Assembly: GCA_050257395.1 (NCBI GenBank)
Contig: JBLMWU010000243.1
Location: forward strand, 1 to 64,000
Length of the DNA: 64,000 nt
DNA from: JAIRTY01 sp050257395
Lineage (GTDB): Bacteria; Actinomycetota; Actinomycetes; Streptosporangiales; Streptosporangiaceae
Direction: 5' to 3'
Part shown: positions 39,613-48,977 of the stretch, in pieces
Layout: every line of letters begins with the position of its first letter
How positions within the stretch are numbered: position 1 is the first letter of the stretch
Position numbers and translations under genes: made by a program
Notes under the pieces: model-generated
Told to the model about the DNA's origin: nothing
What the model saw: the letters and a program-made list of their open reading frames with translations, nothing else
Database searches by the model: none

Positions 39613-41085
39613 TCACTCGGCGGAGTGGCGGTCCAGGAACTCGTACACGTCGGACTCGTCCACGCCCGGGAAGCTGCCGGTAGGCAGCGCCGACAGGATG
39701 TGCGAGTGCGCCCGCGCGGACGGCCAGGCCATCCCCTCCCAGCGGCCCGCCAGCCCGGCGGGCGGCCGCTGGCAGCAGTCGCCGTCCGGGCAGCGCGACG
39801 CCGACCGGACCGTGGTCTCCCGGCCCCGGAACCAGCGCGATTGCTCATACGGCGTGCCCAGCGTGATCGCGAAACCGCGCTCCCGGCCCGGATCCACGTG
39901 CGAGACACACCAGTACGTTCCGGACGGCGTGTCGGTGTACTGGTGATAAGGCGAGAACCGGTCCGCGGAGGCGAACACCTGACGGCCGGCCCAGCGCCGG
40001 CACATCCGCTGGCCCTCGATCGCGCCCGAGGAGTCGGCGGGCAGCACCAGGCCGTCGTTCTCGTAGGCCTTGTAGATGATGCCGCTCTCGTCGTTCTTCA
40101 CGAAGTGGCACGGCAGCCCCAGATGATGGGTGGCCAGGTTGGTGAACCGGTGGGCGGCCATCTCGTAGGACACCGAGTAGACGTCGCGCAGGTCCTCCAC
40201 GGACAGCGCCCGGGCCTCCTTGGCCTCCAGCAGGAACGGGGCCGCCGACTGCTCGGGCATGAGCACGGCGGCGGCGAAGTAGTTCGCCTCCACCCGCTGC
40301 CGCAGGAAGTCGGCGAAGTCGCGCGGGGTGTCGTGCCCGAGCACGAAATGCCCCAGGGTCTGCAGCAGGATGGTGCGGGGTGAGTGGACCCCGACCGACT
40401 CCTGCTTGAGGTAGATCCGCCGGTTGCGCAGGTCGGTGACGGAACGGACAGACCGCGGCAGATCCTGCGCGTAGCGGACCGTGAACCCGTGGTGGGTCAC
40501 CAGCCCGAGCAGCATGCCCTGCGACAGCGCGCCGCCGCGGTAGCCGACCGCGTCCAGGGCGCCGGCCGCCGCCCGCTCGATCTGCTCGAAGTAGTTGCCC
40601 CGCTCCCGCATGGCCGCCCGCAGCTCGGCGTTGGCGACCCGGGCCTCCTCCGGGGTGGCGGTCGGCCGGGTGCGCTGTCGGCGCAGCTCCGCGTACAGCG
40701 CCACCAGGTGCTCCAGCACATCACTGGGCACCCGGGCGCCGGCCTTGAGGTAGGGCAGGCCGAGGTCGCGGTAGAGCGGGTCCCGCTGCGCCTCCTCGAT
40801 CGCGATCTCCAGCTGCGCCCGGCGGCTGGGCGGCTGGTGGCGCAGGAGTTCCTCGGCTGGCACCGACAGCGCGCTGGCCAGGGTCTCGATGAGCGACAGC
40901 TTGGGCTCGCGGCGGCCGTTCTCCAGCAGCGACAGCGCGGACGGCGCCCGGCCGACCCGCTCCCCGAGCTCGGCCAGGGTCAGCCCGCGGCTGCGCCGCA
41001 GGTGCCGCAGCCGCTGGCCGAACGTTGCAAGGTCTAGACCACTAGCCGTCAACGATCCAGCTTCTTCTTCGAGGAACTGTGTCAC
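39613..41085 (-). CDS. ramB: RamB-type regulator (XRE HTH, short-chain fatty-acyl regulator)
   Basis: A 490-residue regulator with an N-terminal XRE HTH (GQRLRHLRRSRGLTLAELGERVGRAPSALSLLENGRREPKL) and a long C-terminal ScfR/DUF2083 region. The latter has a cluster of Cys and His (VFASADRFSPYHQYTDTPSGTYWCVSHVDPGRERGFAITLG; CPDGDCCQRPP). RamB controls acetate and glyoxylate genes, notably isocitrate lyase, in Corynebacterium and Mycobacterium. Here it is directly divergent from aceA. The GTG start at 41085 lacks a Shine-Dalgarno, but TACGAT lies six bases upstream, so the transcript may be leaderless. Confidence 0.92.
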   Translation of the reverse strand: MTQFLEEEAGSLTASGLDLATFGQRLRHLRRSRGLTLAELGERVGRAPSALSLLENGRREPKLSLIETLASALSVPAEELLRHQPPSRRAQLEIAIEEAQRDPLYRDLGLPYLKAGARVPSDVLEHLVALYAELRRQRTRPTATPEEARVANAELRAAMRERGNYFEQIERAAAGALDAVGYRGGALSQGMLLGLVTHHGFTVRYAQDLPRSVRSVTDLRNRRIYLKQESVGVHSPRTILLQTLGHFVLGHDTPRDFADFLRQRVEANYFAAAVLMPEQSAAPFLLEAKEARALSVEDLRDVYSVSYEMAAHRFTNLATHHLGLPCHFVKNDESGIIYKAYENDGLVLPADSSGAIEGQRMCRRWAGRQVFASADRFSPYHQYTDTPSGTYWCVSHVDPGRERGFAITLGTPYEQSRWFRGRETTVRSASRCPDGDCCQRPPAGLAGRWEGMAWPSARAHSHILSALPTGSFPGVDESDVYEFLDRHSAE

Positions 41086-41152
41086 AAATTCATCGTAGCT
41101 GAAATCTGCACGATCTTCACAGCTGCTTTCCTAGGATCTGCCGGTGCCCGGG

Positions 41153-41162
41153 AAGCAAACTC
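41153..41162. promoter_or_regulatory. Possible RamB box
   Basis: AAGCAAACTC (complement GAGTTTGCTT) resembles the AGTTTGCA-like core reported for corynebacterial RamB sites and lies 44 bp upstream of the aceA start. The match is partial. Confidence 0.3.
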
Positions 41163-41205
41163 GTCAGTAACAACCCAGGGGACGACAGATTGTCGGGAGG
41201 ACACA

Positions 41206-42558
41206 GTGAGCGAACGTCGCCTCGAGGGCACCCCCCAGGCCAACGGGCACCGTCCGGCGGGCACGCTGCAGCAGCAGGCTGAGCAGCTGCGCCGGGAATG
41301 GGAGACCAGCCCCCGCTGGCAGGGCATCCAGCGCACCTACACCGCCGGGGACGTGCTGCGGCTCCGCGGTTCCATCACCGAGGAGCACACCCTGGCCCGG
41401 CTCGGGGCCGAGCGGCTGTGGCGGCTCCTGCACGAGCGCGACTACGTCCCCACCCTGGGCGCGCTGACCGGCAACCAGGCAGTGCAGCAGGTCCGGGCGG
41501 GCCTGGAGGCCATCTACCTGTCCGGCTGGCAGGTGGCCGCGGACGCGAACCTGGCCGCCGAGACCTACCCCGACCAGAGCCTCTACCCCGCCAACTCGGT
41601 CCCGCAGGTGGTGCGCAGGATCAACAACGCGCTGCTGCGCGCCGACCAGATCACCTGGTCGGAGACCAGCGGCGGGGAGACCGGCAGCCAGCCCTACTGG
41701 CTGGCGCCGATCGTGGCGGACGCGGAGGCCGGCTTCGGCGGCGTCCTCAACGCGTTCGAGCTCATGAAGGGCATGATCCGGGCGGGCGCCGCGGGCGTGC
41801 ACTGGGAGGACCAGCTCGCGTCCGAGAAGAAGTGCGGCCACCTCGGCGGGAAGGTGCTGATCCCGACCGCGCAGCACATCAAGACGCTGAACGCGGCCCG
41901 GCTGGCCGCGGACGTGATGGGCGTGCCGTCCCTGGTCATCGCCCGCACCGACGCGAACGCCGCCACCCTGCTCACCAGCGACGTGGACGAGCGCGACCAG
42001 CAGTTCACCACCGGCGAGCGGACGGCCGAGGGCTTCTACCGGGTGCGCAACGGGATGGCGGCCGGCATCGCCCGCGGCCTGGCCTATGCGCCCTACTCCG
42101 ACCTGCTGTGGATGGAGACCTCCACCCCGGACCTGGAGGAGGCGCGGACCTTCGCCGAGGCGATCAAGGACCAGTACCCCGACCAGATGCTCGCCTACAA
42201 CTGCTCACCGTCGTTCAACTGGCGCAAGCACCTGGACGAGGGGACGATCGAGAAGTTCCAGCGGGAGCTCGGCGAGATGGGCTACAAGTTCCAGTTCATC
42301 ACCCTGGCCGGCTTCCACGCCCTCAACTACTCCATGTTCGACCTGGCCAGCGGCTACGCCGCCGAGGGCATGCCGGCCTACGTCCGGCTGCAGGAAGGCG
42401 AGTTCGCCGCCGAGAGCCGCGGCTACACCGCCACCCGGCACCAGCGCGAGGCCGGCACCGGTTACTTCGACCTGGTGACCTCGGCCATCAACCCGGACGC
42501 GTCCACCGGGGCGATGACCGGCTCCACCGAGAGTGAGCAGTTCACCGCCGCACACTGA
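41206..42558 (+). CDS. aceA: Isocitrate lyase
   Basis: A 450-residue glyoxylate-cycle enzyme splitting isocitrate into succinate and glyoxylate. The catalytic Cys210 is in KKCGH (208-212). Other signatures are GVHWEDQLASEKKCGHLGGKV, LVIARTDANAATLLTSD and YNCSPSFNW. The GTG start has GGGAGG five bases upstream. It is divergent from ramB and followed by a strong terminator. Together with the nearby acyl-CoA dehydrogenase it points to growth on acetate or fatty acids. Malate synthase is not in the window. Confidence 0.96.
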   Translation: MSERRLEGTPQANGHRPAGTLQQQAEQLRREWETSPRWQGIQRTYTAGDVLRLRGSITEEHTLARLGAERLWRLLHERDYVPTLGALTGNQAVQQVRAGLEAIYLSGWQVAADANLAAETYPDQSLYPANSVPQVVRRINNALLRADQITWSETSGGETGSQPYWLAPIVADAEAGFGGVLNAFELMKGMIRAGAAGVHWEDQLASEKKCGHLGGKVLIPTAQHIKTLNAARLAADVMGVPSLVIARTDANAATLLTSDVDERDQQFTTGERTAEGFYRVRNGMAAGIARGLAYAPYSDLLWMETSTPDLEEARTFAEAIKDQYPDQMLAYNCSPSFNWRKHLDEGTIEKFQRELGEMGYKFQFITLAGFHALNYSMFDLASGYAAEGMPAYVRLQEGEFAAESRGYTATRHQREAGTGYFDLVTSAINPDASTGAMTGSTESEQFTAAH

Positions 42559-42612
42559 CCGTCACCTGGCGCGGGGTGATCCGCCGCCACCTGACGTCCG
42601 CTGGGAGCCATG

Positions 42613-42642
42613 CCGGGCGGGGCCGTTCGCGGTCCCGCCCGG
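42613..42642. terminator. aceA terminator (TTCG tetraloop)
   Basis: A 13-bp stem (arm CCGGGCGGGGCCG, one G-T wobble) is closed by a TTCG tetraloop. It lies 55 bp after aceA and before the convergent membrane-protein stop, so it can serve both strands. Confidence 0.85.
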
Positions 42643-42689
42643 TGTGCGTCCGCAGCCGCGGTGCCCGGCTGCGGACGCTGCGGAGCGGA

Positions 42690-43157
42690 TCAGGAGAGCA
42701 GCCCCGTGGCCGTCGCCATGGTCAGATCGTCGTCCGCCTCGTCCTCGGCCAGCGCGTAGCGGCGCCAGCGCGACGGCAGGAACAACGGGACGATCATCGC
42801 CAGCCCGGCCAGCGCCAGCACGCCGTGGGTCAGCAGCCCTTCGAAGCCGGCCCCGAAGCCGCTGCCCTTCAGCGGGAGATGACGCAGCGTCTGCTGCGCG
42901 TTGCCCACCAGCGCCCCGGTCAGGCCCAGCAGCAGCAACCCCGGCAGGCCGGCCGCCAGCGGCGACACCGCCGGCACGCACAGCAGCAGCCCCAGCAGCA
43001 GCCCGGTGCCGGCCAGCGCGCCCAGCGCGGCCATCCCGTGCGGGCTGGTCAGCGCGGGTGCAGGCCGGGCCGAGAGCTGCATGAACCCCCAGCTGGCCGC
43101 GAAAAAGAGGGCCGCAGCCGCCAGGACAGCGAGGAGAAGTCCCAGCAGATGTCGCAT
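42690..43157 (-). CDS. Four-helix membrane protein
   Basis: A 155-residue hydrophobic protein with about four transmembrane segments (LLGLLLAVLAAAALFFAASWGF; ALGALAGTGLLLGLLLCVPAV; LPGLLLLGLTGALVG; LTHGVLALAGLAMIVPLFL). A short acidic C-terminal tail follows (ALAEDEADDDLTM). It resembles conserved actinobacterial hypothetical membrane proteins. No function can be given. It is convergent with aceA. Confidence 0.7.
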   Translation of the reverse strand: MRHLLGLLLAVLAAAALFFAASWGFMQLSARPAPALTSPHGMAALGALAGTGLLLGLLLCVPAVSPLAAGLPGLLLLGLTGALVGNAQQTLRHLPLKGSGFGAGFEGLLTHGVLALAGLAMIVPLFLPSRWRRYALAEDEADDDLTMATATGLLS

Positions 43158-43284
43158 GCCATCACCACCATTCCGCTAGTCAACGCCCACAGGGCGTTAC
43201 CGCTCCCCTGCCTATCTAAGCGGCCCTTCCGCCGGCAAGGTGGCGATTTGCCCGGATACGGGTGCCGGGTGCGCTGGAGGCGCC

Positions 43285-44346
43285 TCAGCCCGGCTGCTGC
43301 GCCACCCGGCGCAGCGCCGACCGCGCCCCGACCCGCAGCTCGTTGAGCGGTCCCAGCAGCGAATACGCCAGATAGCCGTCCCGCTCCACCAGGCGCATCT
43401 TCAGCCCGCGCGCCCCGGCCGGGCGCTGGTAGCCGGGCGGCCGGTAGCGGCGGAAGTCCGCGGCCATGCGGTGGAAGTAGTCGCGGCGGGCGGTCCGGGG
43501 CACCAGGCCGGCCGCCAGCACCGTCGTGTAGTGCTCCATGGCCCGCCCGAACACCGCCGCCCGGACCGCGGGCGTGAGCGGGGGGCGCGCGGCGGGCCAC
43601 GGGTCCTCGGCGAGGAACGCGAACACCCGGGCGTAGGAACTGAAGATGCTGAAGTGACCCATGCTGGGAGTGGCCAGGAACGACCGGCCGCGCTGCCGGT
43701 ACAGGTAGCAGACCTCATCCAGCAGCGAGATCCGGCGCGCACTGAGCAGCGCAGCGCAGGAGAGCGGCACGTCCTCGTGGACCCCGGGCGCCAGCGCGAT
43801 CCCCAGCCCGGTCAGGAACGGCCGCCGGAACACCTTGCTCCACAGCGTCATCGTCCGGTTGATGAGGCCGGGGCGGCCGGCCAGGGTGGCGGCGCCGCCC
43901 GTGCCCGCGGCCGCCGCCAGCAGGTCAGCGCCGGGGCTGTGCTCGGTCCGGCCGGACCGGTGCAGCAGCAGGTAGTCGAGCAGCAGCAGGTCAGGCTCGT
44001 CGCGCTCGAGCCGCGCCGCCACCGCGGCCAGCGCCCCCGGCGCCAGCAGGTCGTCGGGATCCACGAACCAGACGTACTCCCCGGCGGCATCGGCGAGCCC
44101 GCGGTCACGGGCGGGGCCCGGCCCGATGGCCGTGGGCAGGTGGATCACCCGCAGCCGCGGGTCGCGGGCGGCGCGGGCGTCCAGGATCGCGCCGCACCGG
44201 TCCGGGGAGGCGTCGTCGACCGCGATCACCTCGATGGCCGGGCCCGGCTGCCCGAGCACCGAGTCCAGGCAGGCCGGCAGGTACTCCTCCACGCCGCCCA
44301 CCGGCAGCACCACGCTCAGCAGCGGCGGCCCGCCGGGCCCGGTCAT
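43285..44346 (-). CDS. Family 2 glycosyltransferase
   Basis: A 353-residue GT-A enzyme. It has SVVLPVGGVEEYLPACLDSVLGQ, the nucleotide-sugar motif VDDASPDRCG, and DPDDLLAPGAL (DxD equivalent). The C-terminal ~100 residues (RDYFHRMAADFRRYRPPGY ... KMRLVERDGYLAYSLLGPLNELR) match the region found in two-domain glycosyltransferase/CDP-glycerol glycerophosphotransferase proteins of teichoic-acid synthesis, but no second catalytic domain is present. A role in a cell-wall polymer is inferred. It is divergent from the second MMPL exporter. Confidence 0.85.
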   Translation of the reverse strand: MTGPGGPPLLSVVLPVGGVEEYLPACLDSVLGQPGPAIEVIAVDDASPDRCGAILDARAARDPRLRVIHLPTAIGPGPARDRGLADAAGEYVWFVDPDDLLAPGALAAVAARLERDEPDLLLLDYLLLHRSGRTEHSPGADLLAAAAGTGGAATLAGRPGLINRTMTLWSKVFRRPFLTGLGIALAPGVHEDVPLSCAALLSARRISLLDEVCYLYRQRGRSFLATPSMGHFSIFSSYARVFAFLAEDPWPAARPPLTPAVRAAVFGRAMEHYTTVLAAGLVPRTARRDYFHRMAADFRRYRPPGYQRPAGARGLKMRLVERDGYLAYSLLGPLNELRVGARSALRRVAQQPG

Positions 44347-44458
44347 GCATCCTCCGTGGTCATGGCTCCCGAATCATAGACGCGTCCCGGCCGGGCCCGG
44401 GCCGGGCCGCGTTAGCGCCCCGTAACCCCTCTATCAGCAAGCTGTCAGGCACGCCGCG

Positions 44459-44464
44459 TATATT
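44459..44464 (+). promoter_or_regulatory. -10 element of second MMPL gene, leaderless
   Basis: TATATT ends seven bases before the GTG at 44472, with no Shine-Dalgarno between, so the transcript probably starts at the GTG. No clear -35 was found. Confidence 0.4.
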
Positions 44465-44471
44465 TCCCCGG

Positions 44472-46946
44472 GTGCGCATAGACCTCATATTCCGGGCAAT
44501 TGGTGCCTCCTCTGTCCGCCTCCGCTGGCTGGTCCTGCTGATCTGGGTGGGCGGCACGATCGCCGCCGTCGCGCTGCTGCCGCCCCTGTCCAGCGTGACC
44601 CAGAGCAACAACACCAAGTTCCTCCCGCCCAGCGCACCCAGCCAGCACGCGGCAGACCTGTCGGCCCCGTTCGGCACCGCCGGCCTGGTCCCGGTCACCG
44701 TGGTCGCCGCCCGCAGCGGCGGCACGCTCACCCCCGCCGACGTGTCTGCCGTGAACTCGCTGCAGGCCCGGCTGGCCCGGGTCGCCTCGGTCAGCAAGGT
44801 CATCGACGCGGGCCGGTCCGCCAACGGCGGGGCCGAGCAGCTCATCGTGCTGTCCCGGCTGGCCGGGGGCGGCCAGAACCAGTCCATCACGCTGGTCGGC
44901 GACCTGCGCACCGCGATCGGCCGGGCCGGGCTGCCAGCCGGGCTGCAGGCCCATCTCGCCGGGGCGATCGCCGCCCAGGTGGACCAGCAGAAGGCGAACG
45001 GCAACACGGGCAACAAGGTGCAGAACGTGTCTGTGCTGTTCATCCTGGTGCTGCTGGTGCTGATCTTCCGCTCGCTGACCCTGTCGCTGACCACGATCGC
45101 GCCGGCGTTCCTCTCGGTGGCGATCGCCGGCCCGCTGATCGCCGAGGCGGCCCAGCACGGCCTGCAGGTCTCGCCGCTGGCCCAGTTCCTCATGATCGTG
45201 CTGGTGCTGGGCGCGGGCACGGACTACGGGCTGTTCCTGGTCTTCCGCGTGCGCGAGGAGCTGCGGCGGGCCGGGCACCCGGAGGAGTCGTACGCCACCT
45301 CGGGATTCGGCGGCCTGGCCCGGGCGGTCGGGCGGGACCTGCTCCATCCGCGCCAGCCCGCGAAAGACGCGATCGTCACCTCGGTGACCCGGGTGGGGGA
45401 ATCGATCACGTTCTCCGCGGGCACGGTGATCGCTGCGGTGCTCACGCTGCTGGTGGCCAGCTTCCCGTTCTACTCCGACCTGGGGATCCCGTTCGCGATC
45501 GCGATCGGCGTGACCCTGCTGGCGGCGCTGACCCTGCTGCCCGCCCTGCTGTCGATCCGGCTGTCCCTGCTCGCCGTCAAGCGCACCTGCTTCCAGGCCG
45601 CCTTCCGCCGGCCCAAGCTGCTGCCGTGGAGCATCCAGGGCAGTGGCAGGGCGGGCCTCTGGGGCCGCATCGCCGGCCGCGTCGTCCGCCAGCCCATCCC
45701 GACGCTGGCCATCGGGCTGGTGCTGTTCGGCGGACTGGCCGTGGCATCGCTGGGGTACACGGCCTCCGGTTTCGGCGGCAGCACGGCGGCCCCGGCCGGC
45801 ACCGACTCGGCCGCGGGCAGTGCGCTGCTCGCCCGCGACTTCCCGCAGTCGTCCGCCAACCCGACCACGGTGATCCTGCGCTTCGGCCAGCCGGTGTGGG
45901 CGCACCCGGCGGACCTGGCCGCCGCGGCCGGCAAGCTGCAGGCGAGCGGCCTGTTCACGACGGTGTCCGGCCCGCTCAACCCGGTGGGTGCCCCGATCGC
46001 CCCGGCGGCGTACACCGCCCTGCACGCCCAGCTCGGGCCGGCCAAGGCGCTGCCGCCGGTCCCGCCGCCCGGCACCCGGGTGCCAGCGCCCGCGTATGAG
46101 CTGTACCGGGCGACCGGCAACTTCGTGAGCCCGGACGGCCGGACGGTGCTGTTCGAGACCGGTCTCAAGGCCGGCGACCCGGGCGGCACGCCCGCCATGA
46201 ACGCGGTGCCCGCGCTGCGTGCGGACGTCACCAGGGTGGCGGCAGCGGTGCACGCCACCGACTCGGCGCTGGGCGGCGAGGCGCCGGCCCTGTACGACAT
46301 CAGCAGCATCTCCAACAGCGACCTCAGCAAGGTCATCCCCATCGCCATCCTGGCGATCGGGCTGCTGCTCGCCCTGGTGCTGCGGAGCCTGGTGGCCCCG
46401 CTCTACCTCATCGCCTCGGTCGGCCTGTCCTACCTGGCCGCGCTGGGCCTGGCGGTCCTGCTGTTCGTCAAGCTCGGCGGCAGCGGCGGCCTGGTGTTCT
46501 TCCTGCCGTTCCTGATGTTCATCTTCCTGCTGGCGCTCGGCGAGGACTACAACATCCTGGTCATGACCAGGATCCGGGAGGAGGCGGCCGGGCTCCCGCT
46601 GCGGCAGGCGGTGTCCCGGGCGCTGAGCGTCACCGGGACCACGGTGACCTCGGCCGGGCTCATCCTGGCGGGCACGTTCGTGGTGTTCGGCATCGTGGCA
46701 GGCGGGGGGAACGGGGGGAGCCAGTTCCGTGACATCGCGTTCGGCCTGGCGCTCGGCATCCTGATGGACACGTTCCTGGTGCGGACGCTGCTGGTGCCGT
46801 CCACCGTGGTGCTGCTGGGCCGGTGGAACTGGTGGCCAGCCCGGATGAGCCGCAGCCAGCCGCCCGCCCCCGGCGGCGCGCCGGAGACGGGCGGCGGGGC
46901 CGGCGGCGGCCCGGATGACCAGGTTCTGTCCGGGCTGGGGGCCTGA
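44472..46946 (+). CDS. MMPL-family RND exporter 2
   Basis: An 824-residue transporter with two MMPL repeats and about twelve helices. The Asp-Tyr motifs are VLGAGTDYGLFLVFRVREEL and LGEDYNILVMTRIREE. Two extracytoplasmic loops are present (about 35-180 and 440-600). The C-terminus is a Gly/Pro-rich cytoplasmic tail. The start IDLIFRAIGASSVRLRWLVLLIW and the GTG following a -10 element suggest a leaderless message. The substrate is unknown; with the divergent glycosyltransferase, export of a lipid or envelope precursor is one option. Confidence 0.92.
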   Translation: MRIDLIFRAIGASSVRLRWLVLLIWVGGTIAAVALLPPLSSVTQSNNTKFLPPSAPSQHAADLSAPFGTAGLVPVTVVAARSGGTLTPADVSAVNSLQARLARVASVSKVIDAGRSANGGAEQLIVLSRLAGGGQNQSITLVGDLRTAIGRAGLPAGLQAHLAGAIAAQVDQQKANGNTGNKVQNVSVLFILVLLVLIFRSLTLSLTTIAPAFLSVAIAGPLIAEAAQHGLQVSPLAQFLMIVLVLGAGTDYGLFLVFRVREELRRAGHPEESYATSGFGGLARAVGRDLLHPRQPAKDAIVTSVTRVGESITFSAGTVIAAVLTLLVASFPFYSDLGIPFAIAIGVTLLAALTLLPALLSIRLSLLAVKRTCFQAAFRRPKLLPWSIQGSGRAGLWGRIAGRVVRQPIPTLAIGLVLFGGLAVASLGYTASGFGGSTAAPAGTDSAAGSALLARDFPQSSANPTTVILRFGQPVWAHPADLAAAAGKLQASGLFTTVSGPLNPVGAPIAPAAYTALHAQLGPAKALPPVPPPGTRVPAPAYELYRATGNFVSPDGRTVLFETGLKAGDPGGTPAMNAVPALRADVTRVAAAVHATDSALGGEAPALYDISSISNSDLSKVIPIAILAIGLLLALVLRSLVAPLYLIASVGLSYLAALGLAVLLFVKLGGSGGLVFFLPFLMFIFLLALGEDYNILVMTRIREEAAGLPLRQAVSRALSVTGTTVTSAGLILAGTFVVFGIVAGGGNGGSQFRDIAFGLALGILMDTFLVRTLLVPSTVVLLGRWNWWPARMSRSQPPAPGGAPETGGGAGGGPDDQVLSGLGA

Positions 46947-46984
46947 GCCGCGTAGGCTGCGCCCTGTCCGGAGGCTGCGGGCAG

Positions 46985-47002
46985 GGCGGGTGCATTCCCG
47001 CC
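46985..47002 (+). terminator. MMPL 2 terminator
   Basis: A GGCGGG/CCCGCC stem with a 6-nt loop lies 38 bp after the stop codon. There is no T-run. Confidence 0.45.
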
Positions 47003-47184
47003 GGTTCGGGCTCCGCTCCGGGACGGCCCCCGAATACTGTGCTTGAACTGCGGGACATGCCGCGTGCGGTGCTGGCCAGAAGCGGTCTGGAACGCCAGAC
47101 TCGGCTGAGGGGGAAGTCCGGGCCACGCCAGCAGCACGACGGCAGGGCACGCCGGCACCGCCCGGCGGCGCAGGAGGGACGCTG

Positions 47185-48177
47185 ATGCAGGAACTGCGCC
47201 TCGTCGCGGTGAGCGAGGACGGCATCTATGCCGTCCTGGAGGTGCCGGGCCGCAGTGGCCGTTTTGTGTTGCCGATCGATGACCGGCTGAGGATCGTGGC
47301 GCGGGGGCAGTTCTCCCGGCTCGCCCAGTACGAGATCGAAGTGGAGAATCCGTTGCGACCCAAGGAGATCCAGGACCGGATCCGAGCCGGAGAGACGGCG
47401 GAGGAGATCGCCGACGTGTCCGGGATACCGATCGAGCGGATCCGCCGTTTCGAGGGACCGGTGCTGGCCGAGCGTGCCTACCGGGCGCAGGAGGCACAGG
47501 GCGCGACGATCCGCCGGGCCGGCGAGTCCGGCCCGGGCAGACAGCTGGGTGAGGTGGTCACCGAGCGCCTCCGGGCGCTGGGCGCATCCCTGGAGGAGGC
47601 GGAGTGGGACTCGCGCAAGCGGGCGGACGGCACCTGGATGGTGCAGGTCGCGTTCACCGCGCAGGGCCAGCCGCAGCTCGCCGAGTGGGTTTTTGACCCG
47701 CAGCGCCGGCACGTGACCCCTGCCGATGACCCGGCGGCCCGGCTGTCCCTGCCTGAGGAGGATCTCCCCCGCCCGGTGCCGGCGCCGCGCGGCCCGGTGA
47801 CCGCGACAGTGACCCCGATCGCCACCCGCCTCAACCCCGCCCCGGCGCCCGAGGCGCCACCCCGCGCCAGGCCCGAGCCGCGGAGCGTGCCCGCGCAGCC
47901 CCGGCCGGCCGCCCGCGAGGCGCCCCCCGCCGCCCGGGAGACGCGCCCGGCGGCCGGGGAGGCGCAGCCCGCGGCCCGGGAAGCCCGGCCCGCCGCCGCG
48001 GAAGCACGCCCGGCTGCCGCCGCCGCGAGCGAGGAGAACGCGGCCCAGCCGCCGCCTCAGGCCCAGCCTTCCCAGCCGGCCCGGCCGGCCAGGAAGGCCG
48101 CGGGCGGCCGGTCCCGCCGGTCGTCCGTCCCCTCCTGGGACGAGATCATGTTCGGCACCTCCCGGCAGCCCGAGTAA
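47185..48177 (+). CDS. sepH: Septation protein SepH
   Basis: A 330-residue cell-division protein that in Streptomyces and mycobacteria binds FtsZ and promotes its polymerisation. The N-terminal DUF3071 region (MQELRLVAVSEDGIYAVLE ... RPKEIQDRIRAGETAEEIADVSGIPIERIRRFEGPVLAER) includes the helix-turn-helix-like segment needed for FtsZ contact. The C-terminal ~140 residues are Pro/Ala/Arg/Glu-rich, with degenerate repeats of the form AREARPAA(E/G), ending in SWDEIMFGTSRQPE, a typical conserved end. The ATG has GGAGGG six bases upstream. A GTCTGG/CCAGAC hairpin lies at 47085-47100. Confidence 0.95.
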   Translation: MQELRLVAVSEDGIYAVLEVPGRSGRFVLPIDDRLRIVARGQFSRLAQYEIEVENPLRPKEIQDRIRAGETAEEIADVSGIPIERIRRFEGPVLAERAYRAQEAQGATIRRAGESGPGRQLGEVVTERLRALGASLEEAEWDSRKRADGTWMVQVAFTAQGQPQLAEWVFDPQRRHVTPADDPAARLSLPEEDLPRPVPAPRGPVTATVTPIATRLNPAPAPEAPPRARPEPRSVPAQPRPAAREAPPAARETRPAAGEAQPAAREARPAAAEARPAAAAASEENAAQPPPQAQPSQPARPARKAAGGRSRRSSVPSWDEIMFGTSRQPE

Positions 48178-48181
48178 GCCC

Positions 48182-48215
48182 TGCCCGGGACTGTGCCCGA
48201 CGCCACGCCCGGGCA
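48182..48215 (+). terminator. sepH terminator
   Basis: TGCCCGGG (48182-48189) and CCCGGGCA (48208-48215) are perfect 8-bp arms with an 18-nt interval just after the sepH stop. Confidence 0.4.
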
Positions 48216-48328
48216 CCCGGCGGCAGCCGCGCGGCAAGCGGCGGACGGGAGCAGCCGGGGCGCGTACGATCAGCCACGGCGGGTCTGGCAACGGCGATCC
48301 GCATGGCATGAGGGATGAGGGTGGGAAC

Positions 48329-48940
48329 GTGAGCCGGCCCAGGATCCTGCCCGGCATGGGGGTACCCGGCCGGGCCAGGTCCGGCCGGCCGCTGCGCCCG
48401 ATGGCGCTTTACCGGGCCGCGGCACTGGCACTGGCCGCAGTGCTCAGCGGCTGCGGGCTGGTTGGCGGTCCCCGCACCGTCGCCGAGAATGTGCCCGACG
48501 TCATGACGGTGACCAGCCCGGTAGTCACCCGGGGTGTCATCGCGCGCGCCTATACCTGCCGGGGCGGCGGGAAAAGCCCGCCCATCCGCTGGTCCGGGGC
48601 GCCGACCACCGGGACCAGGTCGCTGGCGCTGGTCATGGACGATGCGGCCACCCCCGTCACCCCATATATCTATTGGATCGTTTTCAATATCGGCCCCCAG
48701 GCGACCGAAATTCCTGACGGCCAGATTCCGCCGGGAGCCGAGCAGGCGGACAACAGTAAGGGCAAGCTCGGCTATGATGCGCCATGCCCCGCGAATCCCG
48801 GCCATGGCTACCGGTTCACCGTTTACGCACTGAGTTCGAGGCTCAAGTTGCGCGATGGCGTGGGACTCAAAACGGCCTGGCTGGCCATCGCCCACGCGGC
48901 CATCGCCCGTGGCAGGCTGCCGGTTACCGCCTCTCCGTAA
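48329..48940 (+). CDS. PEBP/YbhB-YbcL family lipoprotein
   Basis: A 203-residue exported protein. After an Arg-rich N-terminus, a hydrophobic segment ends in a lipobox (LAAVLSGC), so it is probably lipid-anchored. The mature part is a phosphatidylethanolamine-binding-protein fold: YTCRGGGKSPPIRWSGAP, TRSLALVMDDAATP, YWIVFNIGP, then GYDAPCPANPGHGYRFTVYALS with the ligand-pocket GYDAPCPP-type motif. The GTG at 48329 with AGGGTGGG upstream is preferred over ATG 48308. The role is unknown. Confidence 0.85.
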   Translation: MSRPRILPGMGVPGRARSGRPLRPMALYRAAALALAAVLSGCGLVGGPRTVAENVPDVMTVTSPVVTRGVIARAYTCRGGGKSPPIRWSGAPTTGTRSLALVMDDAATPVTPYIYWIVFNIGPQATEIPDGQIPPGAEQADNSKGKLGYDAPCPANPGHGYRFTVYALSSRLKLRDGVGLKTAWLAIAHAAIARGRLPVTASP

Positions 48941-48948
48941 TTGCTTAG

Positions 48949-48977
48949 TTGCATAGAGTAATCCTCACAAGTAAAAC
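48949..48977 (+). promoter_or_regulatory. Promoter of the disordered membrane protein gene
   Basis: TTGCAT (48949-48954), 17 bp and TAAAAC (48972-48977) lie in an AT-rich stretch. The leader to the ATG at 49145 would be about 160 nt. Confidence 0.45.

Noticed and set aside
44445..47225. 926-residue minus-strand frame
   Set aside because: Antisense of the second MMPL transporter gene, rich in Gln/His/Arg, with no recognisable domain.
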